Shown: piece by piece, positions 1 through 7,947 of the stretch
Layout: each line of letters begins with the position of its first letter
Numbering within the stretch: position 1 is the stretch's first letter
Source of the DNA: Mesorhizobium sp. WSM3626
GTDB lineage: Bacteria; Pseudomonadota; Alphaproteobacteria; Rhizobiales; Rhizobiaceae
Reading direction: 5' to 3'
Assembly (NCBI RefSeq): GCF_000513935.1
Contig: NZ_AZUY01000045.1
Coordinates: forward strand, 12,920 to 52,777
Length of the DNA stretch: 39,858 nucleotides
Position numbers and translations under genes: made by a program
Notes under the pieces: generated by a model
Seen by the model: the letters and a program-made list of their open reading frames with translations, nothing else
Told to the model about the DNA's origin: nothing
The model's database searches: none

Positions 1-48
1 GGCCACAGCTACGCTTTGCCTCATTCACCGTTCCAAGAGGATTTCATC

Positions 49-840
49 ATGAGTGAGCTGAATTTCGTGACTGTCGGCGACGGCACGCGCATCGCCTATC
101 GCTTCGACGGCGATGCCGGGAAGCCTGTGCTGGTGCTGTCCAACTCGATCGCCACCACGCTGCATATGTGGGATGGGCAGGTCGGCGAATTGTCCAGGCA
201 TTTCCGCGTTCTGCGCTACGACTTTCGCGGCCATGGCGGGTCGAGCACGCCAGTCGGCGCCTATTCACTCGACCGGCTTGGCCGCGACGTGATCGAACTC
301 ATCGATGCGCTCGGCCTTGGGCGCGTGCATTTCCTCGGCCTGTCGCTGGGCGGTTTCGTCGGGCAGTGGCTCGGCATCAACGCGCGCGAGCGGATCGACC
401 GGCTGATCCTGAGCAACACCTCGTCCCATCTCGGGCCGGCAAGTTATTTCGACGAGCGGATTGCCGTCGTGCGACAGGCGCCGGACATGTCGGAAACCGC
501 CGACGTGTTCCTCAACAACTGGTTCCCCGCGGACATGGTGGCGGCCAACGAACCCGTCATCGAGGAATTCCGCGCTATGCTGCTTGCGATCGACCGGCAA
601 GGCCTGGCCGGCCTGTTCGCGGCGGTTCGCGATGCCGACCTTCGCCGCACGGTGGCGCTGATCTCCCGGCCGACGCTGGTGATCGCCGGCGAGCACGACA
701 CGGTGACGGCGGCGGGCCACAGCGAGCTGATCGCGGCCGCGGTGCCCGGCGCGAAGTTTGTCGTGCTGCCCACGGTCCACCTGTCGAACGTGGAATACCC
801 CGCCGAGTTCATGCAGGCCGTGCTCGATTTCCTGCGCTGA
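49..840 (+). CDS. pcaD: 3-oxoadipate enol-lactonase
   Basis: Alpha/beta hydrolase of 263 residues, expected to hydrolyse 3-oxoadipate enol-lactone to 3-oxoadipate in the protocatechuate branch of the beta-ketoadipate pathway, in the cytosol. The nucleophile elbow GLSLGG is at 97-102 (Ser99). Asp217 (in GEHD) and His244 (in VHLSN) complete the triad. The RGHGGS oxyanion-side motif and the whole layout fit PcaD in length and order. I chose the ATG at 49 because AAGAGG lies at 35-40; a TTG at 16 has no such site. Other pca genes would lie left of the window; none follows here, since the next gene is convergent. Confidence 0.88.
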   Translation: MSELNFVTVGDGTRIAYRFDGDAGKPVLVLSNSIATTLHMWDGQVGELSRHFRVLRYDFRGHGGSSTPVGAYSLDRLGRDVIELIDALGLGRVHFLGLSLGGFVGQWLGINARERIDRLILSNTSSHLGPASYFDERIAVVRQAPDMSETADVFLNNWFPADMVAANEPVIEEFRAMLLAIDRQGLAGLFAAVRDADLRRTVALISRPTLVIAGEHDTVTAAGHSELIAAAVPGAKFVVLPTVHLSNVEYPAEFMQAVLDFLR

Positions 841-867
841 CCCGGAGCAGGGCGCCGTGGGTACGTC

Positions 868-1860
868 TCACGGCTCCTTGCAGATCGGCAGCGGCTGCGC
901 AGGTGGTGCGGGATGATCCTTCTTGTACTGGGCGATGACAGGCTCGAGCATTTTTCGCGGCCAAAATTTCGGCTTGCCGATTTCCTTCAGGCACGATGCG
1001 TTCCAGTAGGTGCCTGAAGCGGAATGGCCGCTGGCAACGGCGGCGATATCGCGCGATTCCGGATAGATGTAGAGCGTCGTCGGATTGTCCTTCACCATCG
1101 AGATGAGTTGCGCGGCATCGGCCGGCGACCAGCTGGTGCAGCCATTGCTGCGTCCGCCGGCATAGTCCACCAGTTTGCCGAACGGCACGAAGCCGTCATG
1201 GTCGGCATAGGAACTGTTCGGGATCTTGCGCATGCACATGCCGCGCAGCACCTGTGCCGCGTGGCCGCCGATCACGCGCTGCCTTGCGTTGGCGGCTTCG
1301 CCTTCACCGTCGAACTGGATGAATGTGCGCTGGAAAGCCACGTCCTGTTTCGCACCAGTGCGATAAAAGCCCTTGAACGAGGTTTTCGCTTCGCGGGTCA
1401 TGTAGGCGCCGCCGGCGGTCAGTTCCGAATCCATGGCATTGCCGAAGTTCTTCGCGCAGCGCCTGCCGTTCGAAAAATCGACGTTGCCTTTCAGGTTCCG
1501 GCCGCCGCCGTGACCCGACGAAATCGCGCGAAACGACTGGCTGGCTTCGCATACGACATAGTAGCGGCGCCCGAGCACGCCATTGCCCAGATCGCCGGGA
1601 CGGGTGGCATCCATGGCGAAGTAGCAGGGGTTCCGGACGGCGCCCTGCGCCACCTTCTTCAGGTAAAGCGCGCGGGCCCGCTCCAGCACGACTTGTGAGA
1701 TCTGGCCACCGCCGTTGCCGACATGGGCCTCCAGCCAGGCCGGAACGGCCGATGGCGCGGCAAAGGACCGGGCCGATGCCATCAAGGCAACGATGATGAC
1801 AAGAAGACTGAGGGTGACGACGACACCCAGCGGGACAGATCTCAACCGCACCGTACCCAT
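868..1860 (-). CDS. exported murein L,D-transpeptidase-like (YkuD_2 family) protein
   Basis: About 330 residues starting with a basic stretch and one hydrophobic segment ending in SARSFAAP, which looks like a signal peptide, so the protein should be periplasmic. The C-terminal half carries GRSNGCTSWSP, the Cys motif of YkuD-type catalytic domains, preceded by a glycine-rich stretch and a conserved His (DHDGF). These match the YkuD_2 family of predicted peptidoglycan L,D-transpeptidases; activity is inferred. A GTG start at 1899 is also open, but it would place the start codon inside a perfect inverted repeat. The ATG at 1860 has AGGAGA immediately upstream, which is unusually close. The gene is convergent with pcaD. 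Confidence 0.72.
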   Translation of the reverse strand: MGTVRLRSVPLGVVVTLSLLVIIVALMASARSFAAPSAVPAWLEAHVGNGGGQISQVVLERARALYLKKVAQGAVRNPCYFAMDATRPGDLGNGVLGRRYYVVCEASQSFRAISSGHGGGRNLKGNVDFSNGRRCAKNFGNAMDSELTAGGAYMTREAKTSFKGFYRTGAKQDVAFQRTFIQFDGEGEAANARQRVIGGHAAQVLRGMCMRKIPNSSYADHDGFVPFGKLVDYAGGRSNGCTSWSPADAAQLISMVKDNPTTLYIYPESRDIAAVASGHSASGTYWNASCLKEIGKPKFWPRKMLEPVIAQYKKDHPAPPAQPLPICKEP

Positions 1861-1879
1861 TCTCCTGCCGAAGCCCTTT

Positions 1880-1899
1880 GTGATTCCCCGCGGAATCAC
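1880..1899. promoter_or_regulatory. Perfect inverted repeat upstream of the L,D-transpeptidase-like gene
   Basis: GTGATTCC (1880-1887) and GGAATCAC (1892-1899) are perfect arms around the 4-nt spacer CCGC, 20 bp upstream of the ATG at 1860. Each arm contains a GANTC site (1882-1886 and 1893-1897), the CcrM methylation motif of alphaproteobacteria. It could be an operator or a 5'-leader hairpin. No regulator is assigned. Confidence 0.5.
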
Positions 1900-2143
1900 C
1901 AGAGGACGATCATAAGACGCGGCGCGTCATCAGGCGAAACACATCTTGTTTAGCGCGTCGGCAAGTGCGCGAAGAGACCAGGCCGACGCGCAACCATCCA
2001 TAAGCTGCCATGCCGGGCCAAGGCTTGGGGCGGAGGCCTGCAAACGTCCCCAATTTTCGATTCGCCCGGATTGCTCTTCCAGCCGGCTTGAGCGCCCTGC
2101 TGTCGAAGGCTATGCCTGCCTCGTTTATCAGGAGGCATCGATC

Positions 2144-2701
2144 ATGGTAGAGATCGTGAAACCGGCGCTTGAACATCTGCCGTCCTACAAGGCGGCGCTC
2201 GAGCGCGGCTGGTCGCCGGACAATGTGCGGCTCATGGAGGCGACGCGCGAGCAGCTCGCGGCCATAGAAGAAAATCCCATGGCGTTCCTCGCCGACCTCG
2301 ATGATCCCGAGGCCAAAGGGCCGCCCATCGCCTTGCCCGACGGCACACAGGTGCCACGCCTGCCGGGCTTCCGCCGCTGGATCTGGGACGGCGAAGCGGC
2401 GGGCTCGATCGGCTTTCGCTGGCAGAAGGGCACGGCGGAACTGCCGCCGCATGTGCTTGGCCATATCGGCTACGCGGTGGTGCCGTGGAAGCGGCGGCGC
2501 GGCTACGCCACCGAAGCGTTGCGGCTGATGCTGGACGAGGCGAGGGCGGTGGGCCTACCCTATGTCGAGATCACCGCCAAACCGGGCAATCCGGCCTCGC
2601 ACAAGGTGATCCTGGCCAATGGAGGCAAGCTCGTCGAGCGCTTCTTCGAGGACGCCGCCTATGACGGGGTGGAGAGCCTTCGGTTCCGGATCGAGCTGTA
2701 G
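2144..2701 (+). CDS. GNAT family N-acetyltransferase
   Basis: 185 residues. The C-terminal half has the acetyl-CoA site of the GNAT fold: a beta strand (LGHIGYAVVPWKRRRGYATEALRLML) with R-R-G-Y-A in the Q/RxxGxG/A position, followed by the EITAKPGNPASHKVILANGGKLV stretch typical of RimJ-like and general GNAT enzymes. The substrate cannot be read from sequence. The start at 2144 is set by AGGAGG at 2130-2135. It stands alone, with its promoter in the 1900-2143 gap, and its end nearly abuts the convergent peptidase gene. Confidence 0.85.
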   Translation: MVEIVKPALEHLPSYKAALERGWSPDNVRLMEATREQLAAIEENPMAFLADLDDPEAKGPPIALPDGTQVPRLPGFRRWIWDGEAAGSIGFRWQKGTAELPPHVLGHIGYAVVPWKRRRGYATEALRLMLDEARAVGLPYVEITAKPGNPASHKVILANGGKLVERFFEDAAYDGVESLRFRIEL

Positions 2702-2703
2702 GC

Positions 2704-3741
2704 CTATCGCCTTTCGGCCTGGTCGCGCAGCCAGTCGGCGAGCGATGCGCGGTGCGCGCCGGCCCTGCCGGTGAAAGCCTCGGCGGACAGCATGGAGTTC
2801 AGCACCGCCTCCTGCGTCGCTTCCGCCACCGCCCGGAAGAGAATGTCGATGCGTGCTTCGTTGAGCGCGACCAGCGGCACCAGATCGCGGGTTTCATCGT
2901 GGTCGACCGGGTTGCCGGTGCTGAAGGCAATGGCTATGTCGCCGCTGCCATTGCCCCAGAAGGAGCCAAGCCTGGCGATGCCGGCCCCAGTGCGGCGCGC
3001 CACACGCTCGAGCTGGCGGTGTTCGAGCGGCACGTCCGTCGCCAGAACGATGATGATCGAGCCGCGTTCGGCCTCGGCCTGCCGCCTGGCGTCGGGCCGG
3101 CGTCCATCGGGCAGGACGAGGTCGCCGGGCCTGCCGAAATTCGACAGGACGAGAATGCCAAGATGATGTTCGTCGCCAAGCGCGATCTTCCTGGAGGCCG
3201 AGCCTATGCCACCCTTGAAGCCGAAGCAGCTCATTCCCGTTCCGGCGCCGACATTGCCCTGCTCGACCGCGCCCTCACGGGCATCCGCCAACGCGGCAAG
3301 GGCATGCTCCTCCGATATCGCCAGGGCCTGGATGTCGTTCAGCGCACCGTCATTGCATTCACCGACCACCGGATTGACCGTTCCGGTGGTGCGGCCGAGA
3401 TTGGGGTTCTGGCGGATGGCGTCACGGATCAGCGCCGTGGCGCAGGTGCCGACCGAGAGCGTGTTGGTCAAGAGAACGGGCGTCTCGATGGTGCCGAGTT
3501 CCTGCACCTGCGTCAGCCCGACCGTCTTGCCGAAGCCGTTGATGACATAGCTTGCCGCCGTGACCTTCTTGCGGAACAGGTTTCCGCCATGCGGCAGGAT
3601 CGCGGTCACGCCGGTGTTGATCTCGCCGTCGCGCAGCGTGCAGTGACCGACGCGCACGCCAGGCACGTCGGTGATCGCGTTGTGCGTGCCCGTCGGCAAG
3701 GTGCCGCAGGTCAGGCCGAAATTGGCGACAGTCCTTGCCAT
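2704..3741 (-). CDS. P1 family peptidase (DmpA/BapA-like, S58)
   Basis: 345 residues of an N-terminal-nucleophile aminopeptidase of the DmpA type, a family that cleaves itself before a Ser to make two chains and removes N-terminal residues, often D- or beta-amino acids. Seen here: ITDVPGVRVGHCTL near the N-terminus, NPVVGECNDG in the middle, and GSFWGNGSGDIAIAFSTGN, where the Gly-Ser pair is the expected processing site. The substrate is unknown. The ATG at 3741 lies 1 nt past the stop of the upstream MFS gene, so translation is probably coupled. A longer frame reaching 4077 only reads through the MFS gene in the wrong frame. Confidence 0.85.
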   Translation of the reverse strand: MARTVANFGLTCGTLPTGTHNAITDVPGVRVGHCTLRDGEINTGVTAILPHGGNLFRKKVTAASYVINGFGKTVGLTQVQELGTIETPVLLTNTLSVGTCATALIRDAIRQNPNLGRTTGTVNPVVGECNDGALNDIQALAISEEHALAALADAREGAVEQGNVGAGTGMSCFGFKGGIGSASRKIALGDEHHLGILVLSNFGRPGDLVLPDGRRPDARRQAEAERGSIIIVLATDVPLEHRQLERVARRTGAGIARLGSFWGNGSGDIAIAFSTGNPVDHDETRDLVPLVALNEARIDILFRAVAEATQEAVLNSMLSAEAFTGRAGAHRASLADWLRDQAERR

Positions 3742-3742
3742 G

Positions 3743-4927
3743 TTATTCGGCGGCGGCCGGTACCGGCGGGCTGATGTCGCTGCGCCGTTCCCAAAGATGG
3801 GAGAGGACAGCCACAATGACGGCGACCAGCATGGCAAACGCGCCAACAGCCGGCAGGCTGCGATAGCCGTAGCCGGCATTGAGCATGGCGGCGCCGAGCG
3901 ACGCGGCCAGCGCGATGCCGATATTGAAGCCGGACGGAATGAGCGAGGCGGCGAGACCGGAGGCGTCGGCCGTCCAGGACAGGATGCGGGTCTGGATCGG
4001 TGTGCCGATGGCGAAGTTGAGACCGCCCCAGACGATGATCGCGACAACCATCGGCACGGGGTAGGGGCTGACGGCATAGATGACGGCCAGCGTCACCGCC
4101 TGCAGGGCGAGCATGGTGATCAGCGACGGCATTAGCTTCCAGTCCGACAGTTTGCCGCCGAGGAAGACGCCAAGCGTGGCGCCGACGCCGTTGAGCAGCA
4201 GCACCCAGGGCACCAGGTTTTCGTCGAGCCCTGTCACCTCCAGCAGCGTCGGGGTGATGTAGGTGAACAGGCAGAACTGGCCGAGCATCAGCATCAGCAT
4301 CAGGATCAGCGAGGTCCAGACCTGCTGGCGCGCCAGCACGCGGACCTCGCTGGCTAGGCTCGCCGCCTTGGCCTGATATCCGGTCGTGCGCGGCAACAGG
4401 GCCGCCATGGCCAGAGTTGCCGCCACGCCCAGTGCGCCCATCACCCAGAAGGTCGCGCGCCAGCCCCAGATGTTGCCAATGGCGGTGCCGGCCGGCACGC
4501 CGATGACGTTGGAGACGGTGAGGCCCGACAGGATGACGGCGACCGCCATGCCACGCTGATCCTCGCGCACCAGGCCGACGGCGACCACCATGGCGACGCC
4601 GAAATAGGCGCCATGCGCGACTGCCACGGCAATGCGCAGCAACAGCATCGAGGTGAAGTCGGGCGCCAGCGCGCAGGCCGCCTGGCCCAGGGTGAAGGCG
4701 ACGGCGAGGCCGAGCAGCAAGGTCTTGCGCGGCAAGGACTTGGTGGCGAGCGCCAGCAGCGGACCGCCGATGGCGATGCCGCAGGCATAGCCGGAGACGA
4801 GGTAGCCGGCGGAAGGAACCGAAACGCCAAGCCCTTGCGCCACCTGCGGCAGCACGCCGGCGATGACGAATTCGGTGGTGCCGAAAGCGAAGGCGGCGAC
4901 GAACAGGGCGATGAGCGGCAGCGACAT
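3743..4927 (-). CDS. MFS transporter (DHA1 family, AraJ/YdhP-like)
   Basis: 394 residues with about 12 hydrophobic segments. The N-terminal motif ALFVAAFAFGTTEFVIAGVLPQVA is characteristic of DHA1 sugar/arabinose/drug efflux proteins of the YdhP/AraJ type, and the loop after helix 2 has the usual charged turn (TKSLPRKTLLLG). Export of a small polar molecule across the inner membrane is expected; the substrate is not known. I start at 4927 because MSLPLIALF directly begins helix 1 and a GGGGG-type Shine-Dalgarno lies upstream. It forms a two-gene unit with the following P1 peptidase, suggesting peptide or amino-acid derivative handling (inference). Confidence 0.85.
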   Translation of the reverse strand: MSLPLIALFVAAFAFGTTEFVIAGVLPQVAQGLGVSVPSAGYLVSGYACGIAIGGPLLALATKSLPRKTLLLGLAVAFTLGQAACALAPDFTSMLLLRIAVAVAHGAYFGVAMVVAVGLVREDQRGMAVAVILSGLTVSNVIGVPAGTAIGNIWGWRATFWVMGALGVAATLAMAALLPRTTGYQAKAASLASEVRVLARQQVWTSLILMLMLMLGQFCLFTYITPTLLEVTGLDENLVPWVLLLNGVGATLGVFLGGKLSDWKLMPSLITMLALQAVTLAVIYAVSPYPVPMVVAIIVWGGLNFAIGTPIQTRILSWTADASGLAASLIPSGFNIGIALAASLGAAMLNAGYGYRSLPAVGAFAMLVAVIVAVLSHLWERRSDISPPVPAAAE

Positions 4928-5042
4928 GAGCAGAAACCCCCGAAATACAGGGCTCAAACCATGGATAGCCCGGGCAGGCAATCCAGAAATTGTCACGGTC
5001 GCTTTAGCTTTTCTTGACCAGATCCGTTGGGCACCGGTCCCG

Positions 5043-5252
5043 TCAGGTCACGGACTTACGTCCGTAAGGAACCTTCAGCCATGCCCGCTCGTGAAAATAA
5101 TAAAGCAGCGACTTGGTGAAGACCTCCGTTACACCGATGGCGGCCGCAATCTTGACGCTTCCGGTCACCACCAACGAGATGATCATCGTATCGATGGTGC
5201 CGGTCACCCGCCAGGAAAGCGCCTTGGCGAAACTGCGCGAATGGGTTTCCAT
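5043..5252 (-). CDS. DUF2061 small membrane protein
   Basis: 69 residues matching the DUF2061 pattern: RSFAKALSWRVTGTIDTMIISLVVTGSVKIAAAIGVTEVFTKSLLYYFHERAW. This short conserved protein has two hydrophobic stretches and an invariant YYxHERxW-type end. In other bacteria the domain also occurs fused to sulfate-assimilation proteins, but its role is unknown. A strong GGGAGGA site lies 6-12 bases upstream of the ATG. It is transcribed alone; both neighbours are also on the minus strand but more than 100 bp away. Confidence 0.8.
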   Translation of the reverse strand: METHSRSFAKALSWRVTGTIDTMIISLVVTGSVKIAAAIGVTEVFTKSLLYYFHERAWLKVPYGRKSVT

Positions 5253-5384
5253 CGATTCCTCCCGGTGGAAACGGATTCTTAGCCGACGGATGGGTGAGTA
5301 AGCAAAGACTAATTTGGCCGTTCACGGCTGGAATGCCTACCCCTTCTTGCCAAGGTGGATGCCGCCGCGGCGAATCGTTGTCGC

Positions 5385-7049
5385 CTAGCTGGCCTTCAGC
5401 CGTGACCCCGTGAGCAGGCCGCGCTCTTCCAGCACGGGATAGGCCATCGAGGCCAGTAGCGAGTTGATCTGCTTCAGGTCGCGGATGGTATCGAGGTGGA
5501 TCGAACTGGTTTCGACGCTTTTGGCGGTGCCTTCGCGCAGCCGCAGGAAATGGCTGGCGCTGGTTTCCTTTTCGCGGTCGCGCAGCTGGTCCTTCTCCAG
5601 CACCAGCTGGCGTGCGGTTTCGGCATCGCGCGAGACCAGCACGTTGAAGGCAAGCCGGGCATTGGCCAGCACCGAGGCGTGGAAGGCGCACAATTCGCTC
5701 CAGCCTTCGTCGGTGAATTCCAGCCCGCGTTCGAATTTCTTCTTCACATGGACCAGCATGTTGCGCACGACGATGTCGCCGACCTGCTCGAGCTTGACGC
5801 AGGCGCCGATCAGCTCCTGGCAGCGCAGCGCCTCGTCTTCGGTCATCGGGTTCCTCGTGACCTTGGCAAGGTAGAGCTTTATGGCCGCGTGCCTGCGGTC
5901 GACACGGTCGTCGAGCGCCGCCAATGCCTTGATCTTGTCCGAGTCGGCGTCCTCATAGAGTTCGATGATGCGCTTGAGCATGATCTCGACCGTCTCGCAG
6001 ACCCGCACCACCTCGCGTGTGGCGTTGGCCAGAGCCTGGCTCGGCACATCGAGCGCGCTTTCGTTGAGCGCCGACAGTTCGACGACGTCGAGCGTGGCGG
6101 CCGGCGCCGGCTTGGCTCCGAGTGCCACGATCCTTTCGGAGGCTCGGTAGACCAAACCGGCCAGCGGCAGGCCGGCGAGCAGGATGAGCACGTTGAACAG
6201 GATATGGGCGTTGACGATCTGATCGGCCGCCGTCGGGCCGAGGAAGGCGACATGCGGCCGGAAGATCATGAACAGGATCAGCATGACCAGCGAGCCCAGC
6301 CCGCGCATCAGGAGGTTGCCGACCGGCACGACGCGGACTTCGGGGCTGGCCGAGCGTGTCAGCATCGGCGCGATGAGCGATGAACCGAGATTGACCCCAA
6401 GGATGAGGACGAGGCCGAGTTCGGGGCTGATCAGACCGCGGCCGGCCAGCGTGGCCATCAACAGCACCGCCGCGATGCTCGACTGGAACAGCCAGGTGAT
6501 CACTGCCGCCAGCAGGTAGGCGGTGATGGAATCGCTGGAGAAGTAATTGAGGATGACCGGCAGCAACTGGCTGTTGCGCAGCGGCTCGGACGCCTGGCCG
6601 ATCATTTCGAGGGACAGGATCAAGAGGCCGATGCCGACCAGGATGCGGCCGATCTGGCGCCAGTCGCGCCGCTCGGTGGCCATGAACATCACCGTGCCTG
6701 ATGTCAGGCAGAGCGGCACCAGCAGCGTGAGATCGAAGGTCAGCAGCTTGACCACCAGAGCCGAGCCGATCTCGGCGCCACGCACGGCCAACTGGCCGGC
6801 GGCGCCCGAGACGATGCCGGAACCGGCGAAGGAGCCGACCAGCAAGGTGACGGCGGTTGAGCTTTGCAGCGCGATCGCAAGGCCGGTGCCGGCCAGCACC
6901 GCCATGATCGGATTGCGCATGGTGGCGCGCAGACGATGACGCAGCACGTCGCCATAGGCGCGTTCGACGCCGGTCTTGACCATGCGGGTGGCAAACAGCA
7001 TCAACGCGACCGCGCCGGCCAGATGCAGAAGGACGACCGAGCCGCTCAT
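5385..7049 (-). CDS. Na/Pi cotransporter family protein with PhoU-like C-terminal domain
   Basis: 554 residues. The N-terminal ~310 residues are membrane-embedded with the two inverted QSS repeats that define the Na/Pi (NptA/PNaS) family: GLAIALQSSTAVTLLVGSF near residue 60 and LFQSSIAAVLLMATL near 190. Residues ~330-550 form a helical PhoU-like domain (two halves with conserved E/D-rich helices). It probably imports phosphate, or senses it together with the PhoU part. No Pho box (CTGTCAT repeats) is apparent upstream, so phosphate control is not supported by the sequence. The start ATG has only a weak GC-rich ribosome site. Confidence 0.87.
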   Translation of the reverse strand: MSGSVVLLHLAGAVALMLFATRMVKTGVERAYGDVLRHRLRATMRNPIMAVLAGTGLAIALQSSTAVTLLVGSFAGSGIVSGAAGQLAVRGAEIGSALVVKLLTFDLTLLVPLCLTSGTVMFMATERRDWRQIGRILVGIGLLILSLEMIGQASEPLRNSQLLPVILNYFSSDSITAYLLAAVITWLFQSSIAAVLLMATLAGRGLISPELGLVLILGVNLGSSLIAPMLTRSASPEVRVVPVGNLLMRGLGSLVMLILFMIFRPHVAFLGPTAADQIVNAHILFNVLILLAGLPLAGLVYRASERIVALGAKPAPAATLDVVELSALNESALDVPSQALANATREVVRVCETVEIMLKRIIELYEDADSDKIKALAALDDRVDRRHAAIKLYLAKVTRNPMTEDEALRCQELIGACVKLEQVGDIVVRNMLVHVKKKFERGLEFTDEGWSELCAFHASVLANARLAFNVLVSRDAETARQLVLEKDQLRDREKETSASHFLRLREGTAKSVETSSIHLDTIRDLKQINSLLASMAYPVLEERGLLTGSRLKAS

Positions 7050-7428
7050 CGCCGCGCCTGCGCGCGGGCATGGCGCGCGCTTCGGGCAGCATGGCGACAG
7101 GGGGCGAAGACGAGGGCACGAATCATGGTCATGTCAGCCTTGGAATATAGCCGGAATATTTTAGCCGAATAATAAAAATTTGTCGATTTCAAGGGGCCGC
7201 CGCGAGGCGACAGCCGGTGTCGGAAAATGGACGGGCCCGCAAATGGTTGCATGGGCCTAGGCGATGGAATCCCCAGATCCGCGACGCTTTTGGCGCCCAT
7301 CTTTGCGATGATGTTCAAATCTCTGGATTAACCGGCGGAATTCATTACATAATTGTAATGCTGGCGTTCAGTTTCGGTTCATCCCCTGACCGCTATTCCC
7401 TTGGCATCGACAACCAAGGAGACTTCTG
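7050..7428. other. Intergenic region between the Na/Pi gene and the RcnB-like gene
   Basis: A 379-bp divergent promoter region. Around 7142-7175 it is AT-rich, with two imperfect direct copies of GGAATAT(TT)TAGCC, which are likely promoter-proximal to the leftward transporter. An 18-bp inverted repeat at 7343-7360 precedes the rightward gene. I see no convincing gene: the open frames here lack ribosome sites and recognisable content. Confidence 0.5.
7343..7360. promoter_or_regulatory. Inverted repeat, candidate operator of the RcnB-like gene
   Basis: CATTACA (7343-7349) and TGTAATG (7354-7360) are perfect 7-bp arms separated by TAAT. The site lies 69 bp before the ATG at 7429, in the expected core-promoter zone, so a dimeric regulator is plausible. 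No regulator gene is adjacent. Confidence 0.45.
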
Positions 7429-7809
7429 ATGAAACGCATTGTCCTTTCCGCTCTCGCCTTCTCGATGCTGGCCGCCACCTCGCTCACCGGCCAGGCAGCG
7501 CCGATGAACGCGCCAGTGGCGCCGCAGTCGAACTACGCCAAGGTCGACTGGCAGAAGCCCGCCAACCGGGATGTCAAGAAGCGCATCATCCAGAAGCGGT
7601 TCGTCCAGAAGAAGGTGATCGTGAAGCGTAACCACTGGCGCAACGGCCAGAAATATTCCGGCTGGAGGCAGCACCAGCCGATCCGCGATTATGGCCGCTA
7701 TGGCCTGCATCGTCCCGGCCGCGGCCAGGAATGGATCCGCGTCGGCAATGACTATGTGCTGGTCGGCATCCTCTCCGGCGTCATCTTTGGTACGCTTGCC
7801 GCGCAGTAA
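7429..7809 (+). CDS. RcnB family periplasmic protein
   Basis: 126 residues: a clear signal peptide (MKRIVLSALAFSMLAATSLTGQAAP), a basic, lysine/arginine-rich middle, and a C-terminal RcnB-like domain (YGRYGLHRPGRGQEWIRVGNDYVLVGILSGVIFG). RcnB proteins are small periplasmic proteins linked in enterobacteria to nickel/cobalt homeostasis; in rhizobia many paralogues exist and the ligand is unproven. AAGGAG lies about 7 bases before the ATG. A hairpin terminator follows directly. Confidence 0.82.
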   Translation: MKRIVLSALAFSMLAATSLTGQAAPMNAPVAPQSNYAKVDWQKPANRDVKKRIIQKRFVQKKVIVKRNHWRNGQKYSGWRQHQPIRDYGRYGLHRPGRGQEWIRVGNDYVLVGILSGVIFGTLAAQ

Positions 7810-7834
7810 CCGCCTGACAATCGGCTGACAAAGG

Positions 7835-7866
7835 AGGCGGCCCGCAATGGCCGCCTTTCTTTTTCC
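7835..7866 (+). terminator. Rho-independent terminator after the RcnB-like gene
   Basis: Stem AGGCGGCC (7835-7842) pairs with GGCCGCCT (7849-7856) across the loop CGCAAT and is followed by a T-rich run (TTTCTTTTT) to 7864. It sits 25 bp after the stop codon. Confidence 0.85.
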
Positions 7867-7947
7867 CTGTGGAAACCGGGCATCGTCCGCATTAGGGGTC
7901 GTCTGAAATCGCGGGCATGATTATATGGTGGCGAAACGAGTTCCCCG

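Noticed and set aside
3742..4077. N-terminal extension of the P1 peptidase
   Set aside because: It lies wholly inside the MFS gene in another frame; the conserved peptidase start is at 3741.
7046..7318. 90-codon minus-strand ORF upstream of the Na/Pi gene
   Set aside because: It lies in the promoter region, has no ribosome site and its composition matches no family.
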